From an uncultured Olleya sp. (GTDB lineage Bacteria; Bacteroidota; Bacteroidia; Flavobacteriales; Flavobacteriaceae), in NCBI GenBank assembly GCA_947503885.1, contig CANNFD010000007.1, positions 62,001 to 126,000 of the forward strand: a stretch of 64,000 nucleotides of DNA, read 5' to 3'. Under the pieces are notes generated by a model. The model saw only the letters and a list, made by a program, of their open reading frames with translations. It had not been told where the DNA came from and did no database searches. The position numbers were made by a program, and so were the translations under genes. This document shows positions 33,380-41,661 of this stretch, one piece after another (positions within the stretch are counted from its first letter, which is position 1; each line of letters opens with the position of its first letter).

Positions 33380-34339
33380 ATGAGTCATAACAGTAAAAAT
33401 TATACTCCAGATGTACTTGGAAGTGGATTTGAGCAATTGACACTTTTTTTTGAAGATGATTATGAAGGTAAAGTTATTGCTACTTTAGTTAGAAAAAAGG
33501 CTGAAACTTTATCGTCAAAAGCTATCCTGTACATTCACGGTTTTAATGATTACTTTTTTCAAGACCAAATGGCTAAACAGTTTAACGCTGAAAATTATAA
33601 TTTTTATGCATTAGATTTAAGAAAATATGGTCGTTCGTATTTAAGTCATCAAAAATTAAATAATGTTCGTTCTATTTTAGAATATGATGAAGATATTAAT
33701 AAGGCCCTACAAGTCATAAAATCTGAAAATAATAGGGAGGTTGTTTTAATGGGACATTCTACAGGAGGTCTTATTGTAACTAATTATGCTGGGAGGCACC
33801 ATAACAGTAATATGTTTCATGGGGTAATTTGTAATAGTCCTTTTTTTGAATTTAATCTTAATTTTATTGAAAGAAAATTTGGAATTCCTTTATTATCCTT
33901 TTTAAGTAAGTATGTTCCAAACAAGTTAATTTCAAGTGGTTTTTCTAAACTTTATGGTTATAGTTTGCATAAAAATAAATATGGAGAATGGAACTATTCA
34001 TTAACATGGAAACCTCATGCTATTCCTGATGTTAGTTTAAGCTTTATTAATGCAATACATAATGCACATAAAAATATTAAAAACAATTTAATATTAGATG
34101 TACCAATACTAATTTTATATAGTGACAAAACTATATATGACAAAAAATGGTCCGAAAGGTTTATGGAAGGTGACGCAGTTTTAAACGTCGACCATATAAA
34201 GTTTTATGCTAATGGATTAAAAGGAAACGTCACTACTTACCAAGTTAAAGATGGTATGCATGACTTAGTGCTTTCTAGAAAAACGGTAAGAGAACAGGTT
34301 TACAAAACTATTTTTAAATGGGTTAACAACCAATTTTAA
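33380..34339 (+). CDS. alpha/beta hydrolase (monoacylglycerol lipase/lysophospholipase-like)
   Basis: A cytoplasmic serine hydrolase of the Hydrolase_4 type. Features are the oxyanion loop YIHGFNDY (near residue 52), nucleophile elbow MGHSTGG (near residue 125), an Asp in ILYSDKTIYD and catalytic His in KDGMHDLVLS. It lies 27 nt after the permease, so it is probably cotranscribed with the exporter. A link between the lipid or ester hydrolysis and the exported compound is possible but not shown. Confidence 0.85.
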   Translation: MSHNSKNYTPDVLGSGFEQLTLFFEDDYEGKVIATLVRKKAETLSSKAILYIHGFNDYFFQDQMAKQFNAENYNFYALDLRKYGRSYLSHQKLNNVRSILEYDEDINKALQVIKSENNREVVLMGHSTGGLIVTNYAGRHHNSNMFHGVICNSPFFEFNLNFIERKFGIPLLSFLSKYVPNKLISSGFSKLYGYSLHKNKYGEWNYSLTWKPHAIPDVSLSFINAIHNAHKNIKNNLILDVPILILYSDKTIYDKKWSERFMEGDAVLNVDHIKFYANGLKGNVTTYQVKDGMHDLVLSRKTVREQVYKTIFKWVNNQF

Positions 34340-34387
34340 TATCCTAAAACATTAATGTTAAGTCATAATAGTAATCTTAAGTGTTTG

Positions 34388-34858
34388 CTACATATCTTCT
34401 AATTGTGCAGTATAATCATACTGTAAATCTTCATGTAAGGCTAATATCTTTTTGGTAATAGCTTCAATATTACGGTCGTACAAATTGGTTAAAGTTGTAT
34501 TTCTAGTTATTGATGGTTTCATTGTTTTAAGCTTTTTACAAAAGTAGAGTAGTAGTTCAACCTCAGTCTCTTTATTAAGCGAGTATCTGATATACTTTTT
34601 GGTGTTTCGTAAAATCTTACGGACACTTTTTTTGATGTAAAAAAAGCTATCTGTATTTATTAATTCAAATTGTTCGTCAATTTCAGCTTTGACGGTTTCT
34701 ATATAACCAGCTTCGCTGTCAGCTTCAAATAGTAAATAGGTTAGTAGCTCTTTATTTTCTTTTTTAAAACGGGATAAACGCAAACAAAGCTCTGCCAACT
34801 CTTCGTTGGTTTTATGTTTTAATTCTTTACGAATGGTAACAACGGATACTGCTTTCAT
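34388..34858 (-). CDS. hypothetical cytoplasmic protein
   Basis: No family is recognised. The 156 residues are strongly helical and charged, with no signal peptide or membrane segment. The first half (RKELKHKTNEELAELCLRL) and the part around residues 75-110 (IKKSVRKILRNTKKYIRYS) are basic and amphipathic. I believe similar proteins are common in Flavobacteriia, always uncharacterised. It is 37 nt downstream of the DUF202 gene on the same strand and could share its transcript. Confidence 0.7.
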   Translation of the reverse strand: MKAVSVVTIRKELKHKTNEELAELCLRLSRFKKENKELLTYLLFEADSEAGYIETVKAEIDEQFELINTDSFFYIKKSVRKILRNTKKYIRYSLNKETEVELLLYFCKKLKTMKPSITRNTTLTNLYDRNIEAITKKILALHEDLQYDYTAQLEDM

Positions 34859-34895
34859 TACAAATTGTTTTATTTCCGCTTTAGCGAAAAGGGCT

Positions 34896-35165
34896 TTAGG
34901 ATTTTATTTTATAATGTTTTTTAATTACACGTTTTACTGCATAAAGTCTGATAATACCAATTGTTAAAATTAATGGTGCAATAGCTATCAGAATTATACC
35001 AAAGGTTTCTAAATCCTCTAGTAGCTCTAGTTTTAAAATGGTAATTCCTGTACCTAAAATAACTAAAAAGGTTCTAAAATAGGCTAAAAAAGTACGTTCG
35101 TTAGCTAACTTGGTTCGTTCAATAGCTAACCAGTCTCTTGTGGTTAAATCGGATTGTGTAGACAT
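34896..35165 (-). CDS. DUF202 (YidH-like) membrane protein
   Basis: A small inner-membrane protein of 89 residues with two predicted membrane helices (about 30-48 and 54-74). It carries the DUF202 signature RTKLANERTFLAYFRTFLV. Its biochemical role is unknown; the family occurs from bacteria to yeast vacuoles. It is probably cotranscribed with the hypothetical gene at 34388-34858. Confidence 0.85.
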   Translation of the reverse strand: MSTQSDLTTRDWLAIERTKLANERTFLAYFRTFLVILGTGITILKLELLEDLETFGIILIAIAPLILTIGIIRLYAVKRVIKKHYKIKS

Positions 35166-35193
35166 ATGTTTTACAATAGATTTTAAAGATATT

Positions 35194-35229
35194 AAAAAAG
35201 CCCATCCAATTAATTAGATGAGCTTTTTT
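35194..35229 (-). terminator. terminator of the fused E1 dehydrogenase gene
   Basis: On the minus strand AGCTCATCTA (35224-35215) pairs with TGGATGGGCT (35208-35199) through ten pairs, including two G-U, and is followed by six T. It works in this direction because the plus strand would have C-A mismatches. Confidence 0.7.
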
Positions 35230-35247
35230 TTATTTTAAATAAATTGA

Positions 35248-37659
35248 TTATCTCAATTTAGGAAAGTCAGTAGGGTTAGCCTCGTTCATCACAGCGTAAA
35301 CCGCTTCAAAAACATCTTCTGTAGATGGTTTAGAGAAGTAATCTCCATCAGTTCCATAAGCTGGTCTGTGTGGTTTAGCAGCCAATGTTTTAGGTTGGCT
35401 ATCTAAATGTTGATACGCTTGTTGTGTGTTGATAATATGGTCTAAAATATATGCTGAAGCTCCACCAGGAACATCCTCGTCAATTACCATTAATCGGTTT
35501 GTCTTTTTAACACTTTTTACAATGTCATGATTTAAATCAAAAGGTAATAATGATTGTATATCAATAATTTCGGCATTAATACCAACTTCAGCTAGCTCTT
35601 TGGCTGCTTGTTGTACAATTCTTAATGTAGAACCGTATGATACTAATGTAATATCTGATCCTTCTTTTACTGTTTCTACAACTCCGATTGGTGTTGTAAA
35701 CTCGCCAATATTTGAAGGTAATTTTTCTTTTAATCTATATCCGTTTAGACATTCTACAATCAAAGCTGGCTCGTCACTTTTTAATAGTGTGTTATAAAAA
35801 CCTGCAGCTTTAGTCATGTCTCTTGGTACTAAAACATGGATCCCTCTAACAAGGTTTAATACACCCCCCATTTGCGATCCAGAATGCCAAATACCTTCTA
35901 ATCTGTGTCCACGAGTACGGATAATTAATGGTGCTTTTTGACGCCCTTTTGTTCGGTAACGTAAGGTCGCTAAATCATCACTTATAATTTGAAGTGCATA
36001 TAATATGTAATCTAAATATTGGATTTCGGCAATTGGACGTAAACCACGCATTGCCATACCAATTCCTTGACCAAGGATAGTTGCTTCTCTAATACCGGCA
36101 TCTGCGACACGTAACTCACCATATTTTTCTTGTAAACCTTCTAATCCTTGATTTACATCACCAATATTACCAGCATCTTCACCAAAAACTAAAGTTTCAG
36201 GATATTTATTAAATATCGCGTCAAAGTTTTCTCTTAAAACTACACGACCATCAACATCTTCTGCTTTAGCGTCGTAAGTTGGTTTAATCTCATTAATATG
36301 GATTGCTGCTGTATCACTATCGTTATGTAAGTCAGAACTATATAGTGGTTGTACTTTTGCAAAAAAGTTTTCAATCCAATCTAGTAATTGTTGTTTTTCT
36401 GGTGTGTTGTCTGTGATAACATAACGTAATGCTTTTCTAGCAGCGGACACAGTGTCTTTTCTGTTTGGTTCTGAGATTGCACTTAAATCGTTTGTTAACT
36501 TTTCTATAAAGACTCTATTAGGACTTGCTTTTGCAACATTATTTAATAACGTCACTAACTCTGATTGTTCTGATAATGCTGGTTTTAAATAATTAGACCA
36601 AGCAGCTTTTTTAGCTTCTCTAACTTGTTTTTTAATACCTTTTTCCATAGTTAAAAGCTCTTCATCAGTAGCAATACCGTTTTCAATTAACCATTCTCGC
36701 ATTTTTAGGTTACAATCATTTTTTGCTTCCCAATTTAAACGCTCTTTATCTTTGTAGCGCTCGTGTGATCCTGAAGTAGAATGACCTTGAGGTTGCGTTA
36801 ATTCGTTAACATGAATTAATACAGGGACATGCTCTTCTCTTGCTATTTTTGCAGCTTCTTCATAAGTTGCAATCAGGTTAGCGTAATCCCAACCTTTAAC
36901 TCTTAATATTTCGTAACCGTTATTTTTTTCATCACGTTGAAACCCTTTAAGGATTTCTGATATGTTTTCTTTAGTAGTTTGGTGTCTTGCATGTACAGAA
37001 ATTCCATATTCGTCATCCCAAACACTTATTACCATTGGTACTTGTAAAACACCAGCAGCATTAATAGTTTCAAAAAACAATCCTTCACTTGTACTTGCGT
37101 TACCTATTGTTCCCCAAGCAATCTCATTTCCATTTACAGAAAAGTTAGTGGTATCAATACCTTTTACATGTCTGTAAATTTTTGATGCTTGTGCTAACCC
37201 TAGTAACCTAGGCATTTGACCTGCAGTAGGAGAGATGTCAGAACTAGAGTTTTTTTGTTTAGTCAAGTTTTTCCAATTCCCGTTTTCGTCTACACTATGA
37301 GTTGCAAAGTGACCACCCATTTGTCTTCCTGCAGACATAGGCTCTTGTGCTAAATCTGTGTTGGCATATAATCCTGCAAAAAACTGCTCAATTGTTAGCT
37401 CGCCTATAGCCATCATAAACGTTTGGTCACGATAATAACCAGATCTAAAATCTCCGTTTTTAAAAGCTTTAGCCATAGCTAACTGTGGGACTTCTTTTCC
37501 GTCTCCAAAAATACCAAATTTAGCTTTTCCTGTTAACACTTCACGACGACCTAATAGACTACATTCACGACTAGTTACAGCTGTGTGATAGTCGTTTAGA
37601 ACTTCAGTTTTAAAATCTTCAAAGGATAGGTCTTTCTTGTTGTTAACTTTTGTCTGCAT
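35248..37659 (-). CDS. 2-oxoacid dehydrogenase E1, alpha and beta subunits fused
   Basis: This is the thiamine-diphosphate decarboxylase component of a branched-chain-type 2-oxoacid dehydrogenase complex, with alpha (about 1-450) and beta (about 470-803) parts in one chain. Alpha-part motifs are YYRDQTFMMAIGE, GRQMGGHFATHS and GNASTSEGLFFETINAA. The Mg/ThDP motif, normally GDG with Asn-Asn about 30 residues on, reads GNA here with WDDEYGIS. Beta-part motifs are FGEDAGNIGD, AGIREATILGQGIGMAMRG and DEDVPGGASAYIL. The start at 37659 is chosen because a matching promoter lies just upstream and the longer frame to 37692 would precede it. E2 and E3 genes are not in the window. The exact oxoacid is unproven. 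Confidence 0.9.
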   Translation of the reverse strand: MQTKVNNKKDLSFEDFKTEVLNDYHTAVTSRECSLLGRREVLTGKAKFGIFGDGKEVPQLAMAKAFKNGDFRSGYYRDQTFMMAIGELTIEQFFAGLYANTDLAQEPMSAGRQMGGHFATHSVDENGNWKNLTKQKNSSSDISPTAGQMPRLLGLAQASKIYRHVKGIDTTNFSVNGNEIAWGTIGNASTSEGLFFETINAAGVLQVPMVISVWDDEYGISVHARHQTTKENISEILKGFQRDEKNNGYEILRVKGWDYANLIATYEEAAKIAREEHVPVLIHVNELTQPQGHSTSGSHERYKDKERLNWEAKNDCNLKMREWLIENGIATDEELLTMEKGIKKQVREAKKAAWSNYLKPALSEQSELVTLLNNVAKASPNRVFIEKLTNDLSAISEPNRKDTVSAARKALRYVITDNTPEKQQLLDWIENFFAKVQPLYSSDLHNDSDTAAIHINEIKPTYDAKAEDVDGRVVLRENFDAIFNKYPETLVFGEDAGNIGDVNQGLEGLQEKYGELRVADAGIREATILGQGIGMAMRGLRPIAEIQYLDYILYALQIISDDLATLRYRTKGRQKAPLIIRTRGHRLEGIWHSGSQMGGVLNLVRGIHVLVPRDMTKAAGFYNTLLKSDEPALIVECLNGYRLKEKLPSNIGEFTTPIGVVETVKEGSDITLVSYGSTLRIVQQAAKELAEVGINAEIIDIQSLLPFDLNHDIVKSVKKTNRLMVIDEDVPGGASAYILDHIINTQQAYQHLDSQPKTLAAKPHRPAYGTDGDYFSKPSTEDVFEAVYAVMNEANPTDFPKLR

Positions 37660-37679
37660 GTTTAAGGAATTATTTAAAA

Positions 37680-37710
37680 CAAATCTAATCAAAATTTGTC
37701 AGTTTAGCAA
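37680..37710 (-). promoter_or_regulatory. promoter of the fused E1 gene
   Basis: On the minus strand, TTG (37710-37708), a 20-nt spacer and TAGATTTG (37687-37680) match the flavobacterial consensus. The start falls about 14 nt upstream of ATG 37659, which fixes that start codon. Confidence 0.6.
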
Positions 37711-37812
37711 TATCAAAAAATCTTAAAAAAATGTGAATTATTCAATAATTACCTGTGATTAAAGATTATTTAATAAATAAATCGTAAATTATTGAAATCT
37801 GCTAAGAATTTA

Positions 37813-40641
37813 TTAATACCAACGTCTTGTAAATAGCCCTAAAAGTGTTTTTGGCGATAGTGTTACAATAAACCTGATTTTTTCGTCGTAGTTAGGTTGC
37901 CCAACCTCCCAACCAAGGTTAGAATATACCGGAAAATATAATTCAAAATAATCCTCAACTAAGTTTAGGCGTATTCCTGTATCATATACAAATTCTGGGC
38001 TAAAATTTTGATTTTTAATGACTCCAGCATCACCATAAAACATAATATATCTCCACAATGTTGCACTAGTATTAACTGTTGTCATCCATTGATTTGCATA
38101 TGGTTGCGATAATTTTGATTTAAAACCACCCTCTGCGATAATAATTTGTTGACTTAGCACACCTGTTTGTTCACTACGCCCTAAATAATTATAATCAAAT
38201 AAATAATCTGTTGGTCTGTCTAAAGCAAAACTAAAAAAATCAGAATCTTGATAGGTGTCATTATATAAAAACAAACCAGAAAATACTCTTAGATTAAATT
38301 GTTTGTTACGTTGATTTAAATTTCTAAACTCTAGAGTAGCGGAGATTTTCCCGAAGTTTTTAGCAAATTGCAAGTCTGTGAATAAAGACGAGTAGTCTTT
38401 TAAATTATTATCTACAATACCATATTTTGCGTTAAATACTGAATATTTTGGCTCGCCCTCTGTTTCAAATTCGCCTGTTGGATCAACTTCTCTATTAATG
38501 TTAATATATCTAAAGGATAAAAACTCACGTTTATTATCTCTTAAGTCTTTATGGTTTCTAAAGTTATAATCAATAAATGGTGTAAACGATGTGTAAGACA
38601 AGTTTGGAGCATAATTATAATAATTACCAGATAGACCATATTTTGTCCTATAATTGTCAGAGCCTTCTGGTCTTGCATTATAAATTAAAGATGCGCTACC
38701 AACAACTTGGTTACTTTTAAATCCATATTTAGGACTGATTTTATATAAAAAGCGTTTGCTTAAAAGTGTTTTATTATAAAGCTTCAAGCCTGGAGATAAA
38801 CCATCATAAAAATTGTATTCAAATTCTGGCATAAAAAAGACCTGATTATAATTAGGGTCTTCAATATCTTTAAATAGCCTAAATTGTAGTGGTTTATTGG
38901 TTAAGAAAAAACCATTAAGTTTTTTGTAATTATTTCGTTGATTAAACTCTGGTATAACATTATCGTAATTTAATGCTAACTGGTCTACATCTTTATTAGC
39001 TATAGTAATTGTTTTGTTGCCACTAAAACCTTCAATCCATTGCTTAGAAGTGATACTGTCATTTTCTAGAGTAAATAGTGAGACTGGCATCTTATTATCT
39101 CTAAGATTTTTAAGTGTAATTGTAATGGAGTCCTCTGTTTTTTTAATCTTTTTAAATTTAAAATCTATTTTTTTACTAGTCTCTACGTAGTCTTCAAAAA
39201 ACCAATCTATATCTTTATTGGTTTTAGATTTAATTAAAGATTTAAAATCATCGGGAGTTGTTCTTTTTAATTTTGTTTGCTTTACAAAGTCACTTAATGT
39301 CTTACTCACAATTGCGCCTCCTACAAAATCGTCAAGGTAATTAAGTCCAATTGCAGCTTTATATTTATTAGAAATATTTTTATTGAATTTTAATAACGAA
39401 TCTTTAGCCATCCCAATAGGTTGGTCAATATTTGTACGTGCCATGTGCATATATAAAAAAGAATATTGATCGTTAAAATATAAATCTGCTGCATGAAAAG
39501 CTCTAACACCCCAAACGTCAGCTAATTTTCCTAAAATCTTTTGATTAGGATAATATTCCTCCACATATTTAATTAAATAATAAATTTGGATTCCATCTAA
39601 TAACCATTGTTCTTGACGTGGGTTTATTAAAAGTGTGTTTTCTAAATATGCTTTTAAGGTTGTCTTAAGTATTTTTAATTCGTATTGAAATGTATCTTCA
39701 AAAGGTCTAATAAAATCTGGAAGTAAATTAAGACCATAAATAGGGTCTTTCTTGTAATCAATCCAAGTTAATAATATTTTTTCATGAGGATAATCACCTA
39801 AATTTTTACTAATAAATTGAGCTACGCGATCAGTCGATATTGCAATTTCAGCAGGATTTAAACTTTCAGTGTCAATATTAGACTTGATATTAAAAAAATC
39901 AGTTTCGACCGTATTATAATCGTCATTTTTTACTAATGAAAATTTAGAGTTTATCCGGTCTTTACCATTAAAAACAGAAGTAGTAGTTTCTTCTACAATA
40001 GTATCAGTAGTATTTAACTCTGTAATTGCTGTATAATTATTTGGGTAGTTTGCTTTTATGGTAATATTTGCAGGTTCTACAAATAAGTCCTCAAGATCTT
40101 TATTACTGTAATAGTGCCAAGACCCATCAAATACTGCTGGAGTTATATACCAAAATCTAAGATTGTAATCACCATTATCAGTAAAACCATACCTAGTAAA
40201 TTTATTGTTTGGTATTTGAACAATATAGGTTATCGTGATTTTATAACTTTGGTTAGGTTTAAGAGGAGTATTAAGCCCTACTTTTATAACATCAGGGTGT
40301 TTTATTAAACGCTCATAAAATGTGTTATTACTGTTGTGCTTTATGCTTGTTATGGCAGAAAACCCACGATCTTCATTTTTTGCAAAATGAAAAGTAGTCT
40401 TAAATTCGTCAGCAAAACGTTCAGCAAGGGGAGTCGTCTTTGAAGAGTAACTATGGCTCCAATCGTTTAAGTAAATAGTGTCTAAAGTAACATTGCTTTT
40501 GTTTTTATACTCTATAGTTTGTGTGATATTAATACTGTTGTTGGTTGTATTAAAAACAGCATCTATGTCAATAATATTTTGACTTAAAGCCGAAAGACTA
40601 CATAGTAAAAAACAGAAAAATATAGTGTTATTTAGCTTCAA
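37813..40641 (-). CDS. outer-membrane protein: inactive M1-like domain fused to a beta barrel
   Basis: A signal peptide (ending LSALS-Q, residue 20) precedes an M1-peptidase-like N-domain and gluzincin-like domain (about 25-500). The C-terminal part (about 590-942) has alternating, aromatic-ended strands typical of an outer-membrane barrel, ending in RRWY. In the gluzincin part the segment ILKTTLKAYLENTLLINPRQ, followed by EQWLLDG, aligns with the HExxH-x18-E region. The zinc ligands are not conserved: the HExxH positions read about KTTLK and the WLxEG Glu is Asp349. It is therefore probably not a peptidase. The role is unknown; binding or scaffolding at the cell surface is a guess. Confidence 0.75.
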   Translation of the reverse strand: MKLNNTIFFCFLLCSLSALSQNIIDIDAVFNTTNNSINITQTIEYKNKSNVTLDTIYLNDWSHSYSSKTTPLAERFADEFKTTFHFAKNEDRGFSAITSIKHNSNNTFYERLIKHPDVIKVGLNTPLKPNQSYKITITYIVQIPNNKFTRYGFTDNGDYNLRFWYITPAVFDGSWHYYSNKDLEDLFVEPANITIKANYPNNYTAITELNTTDTIVEETTTSVFNGKDRINSKFSLVKNDDYNTVETDFFNIKSNIDTESLNPAEIAISTDRVAQFISKNLGDYPHEKILLTWIDYKKDPIYGLNLLPDFIRPFEDTFQYELKILKTTLKAYLENTLLINPRQEQWLLDGIQIYYLIKYVEEYYPNQKILGKLADVWGVRAFHAADLYFNDQYSFLYMHMARTNIDQPIGMAKDSLLKFNKNISNKYKAAIGLNYLDDFVGGAIVSKTLSDFVKQTKLKRTTPDDFKSLIKSKTNKDIDWFFEDYVETSKKIDFKFKKIKKTEDSITITLKNLRDNKMPVSLFTLENDSITSKQWIEGFSGNKTITIANKDVDQLALNYDNVIPEFNQRNNYKKLNGFFLTNKPLQFRLFKDIEDPNYNQVFFMPEFEYNFYDGLSPGLKLYNKTLLSKRFLYKISPKYGFKSNQVVGSASLIYNARPEGSDNYRTKYGLSGNYYNYAPNLSYTSFTPFIDYNFRNHKDLRDNKREFLSFRYININREVDPTGEFETEGEPKYSVFNAKYGIVDNNLKDYSSLFTDLQFAKNFGKISATLEFRNLNQRNKQFNLRVFSGLFLYNDTYQDSDFFSFALDRPTDYLFDYNYLGRSEQTGVLSQQIIIAEGGFKSKLSQPYANQWMTTVNTSATLWRYIMFYGDAGVIKNQNFSPEFVYDTGIRLNLVEDYFELYFPVYSNLGWEVGQPNYDEKIRFIVTLSPKTLLGLFTRRWY

Positions 40642-40832
40642 TTTAAATTTACAAACTTTTAAGGTTATACGTGACTATTAATTTGTGTAAAGTAATATAT
40701 TCCTTTTAATAATTACGAAATAAAGGTATTAATAGTTTTGTTGTTTACAAAGATAGTTGTCTGTATATCTCTAACGTGTTGTAAATCTATTGGTTGGGTG
40801 TGGCTAATTTGTTTTAAAAGCAATGTAAAATA

Positions 40833-40874
40833 TAGTTTTTCAGGTGAATTTAATTATTATCACCTGAAAAACTA
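40833..40874 (-). terminator. long hairpin, likely terminator or barrier between minus-strand genes
   Basis: A perfect 15-bp inverted repeat (arms 40833-40847 and 40860-40874, core AGTTTTTCAGGTGA) with a 12-nt AT loop sits 32 nt after the stop of the LOG-family gene. The trailing T-tract on the minus strand is weak (ATATTTTAC), so strength is uncertain. The rest of the gap up to 40641 shows nothing I can name. Confidence 0.6.
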
Positions 40875-40905
40875 AATAGTTGTTTTTATGAATTATAAGT
40901 TTGTA

Positions 40906-41595
40906 CTAGAAATTAGGTTTTAGATCGTAATCCTTGTAAAAACCATCTAATATTTCGACAACTTCATCTGCAGTATCTACAAGATGAATTAAATCTAAGT
41001 CACCTGCACTAATGTTTTCAAAACTATCTAAAAGGGTTGTTTTAACCCATCCCATTAGACCTTCCCAAAAATCGGTACCTACTAAAATGATTGGAAATTT
41101 TTCAATCTTATTAGTTTGTATTAAAGTGATAGCTTCAAATAACTCGTCTAAAGTTCCAAATCCTCCTGGCATTACCACAAACCCTTGAGAGTATTTTACA
41201 AACATTACTTTTCTAACAAAAAAGTAATCAAAGTCTAAACTTTTATCAGAGTCTATATAAGGATTATCATGTTGTTCAAATGGTAATTCTATATTTAGTC
41301 CTACAGATGTTCCTCCTGCTAAATGTGCACCTTTATTACCTGCTTCCATAATTCCTGGTCCACCACCAGTAATTACTCCATATCCAGCTTCAACAATTTT
41401 AGAAGCTACATTTTCTGCTAATTTATAATATTTATGGTCTGGCTTAGTACGTGCAGATCCAAAAATAGAAACAGAAGGGCCAATAGCACTCATTTTTTCA
41501 AAACCATTAACAAATTCTCCCATTATTTTAAAAATAGCCCAAGAATCGTTTGTTTTTTTCTCATTCCAACCTTTTGGATGTTTTTCTTCTCTCAT
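40906..41595 (-). CDS. LOG family protein (TIGR00730)
   Basis: A Rossmann-fold protein of the LOG/lysine-decarboxylase-like family, many members of which hydrolyse nucleoside 5'-monophosphates to base and ribose phosphate. The two hallmarks are GGGPGIMEAGNKGA (near residue 79) and PGGFGTLDELFE (near residue 141). At 229 residues it is of the longer TIGR00730 type. It is cytoplasmic and monocistronic. Activity on cytokinin-type nucleotides or on AMP is inferred from the family only. Confidence 0.92.
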   Translation of the reverse strand: MREEKHPKGWNEKKTNDSWAIFKIMGEFVNGFEKMSAIGPSVSIFGSARTKPDHKYYKLAENVASKIVEAGYGVITGGGPGIMEAGNKGAHLAGGTSVGLNIELPFEQHDNPYIDSDKSLDFDYFFVRKVMFVKYSQGFVVMPGGFGTLDELFEAITLIQTNKIEKFPIILVGTDFWEGLMGWVKTTLLDSFENISAGDLDLIHLVDTADEVVEILDGFYKDYDLKPNF

Positions 41596-41661
41596 TATAC
41601 TATGTGTTTATTTTATGTTTATTATTTGTAGTTTTTATAATCTTTTGCTGTATGCAATTAA

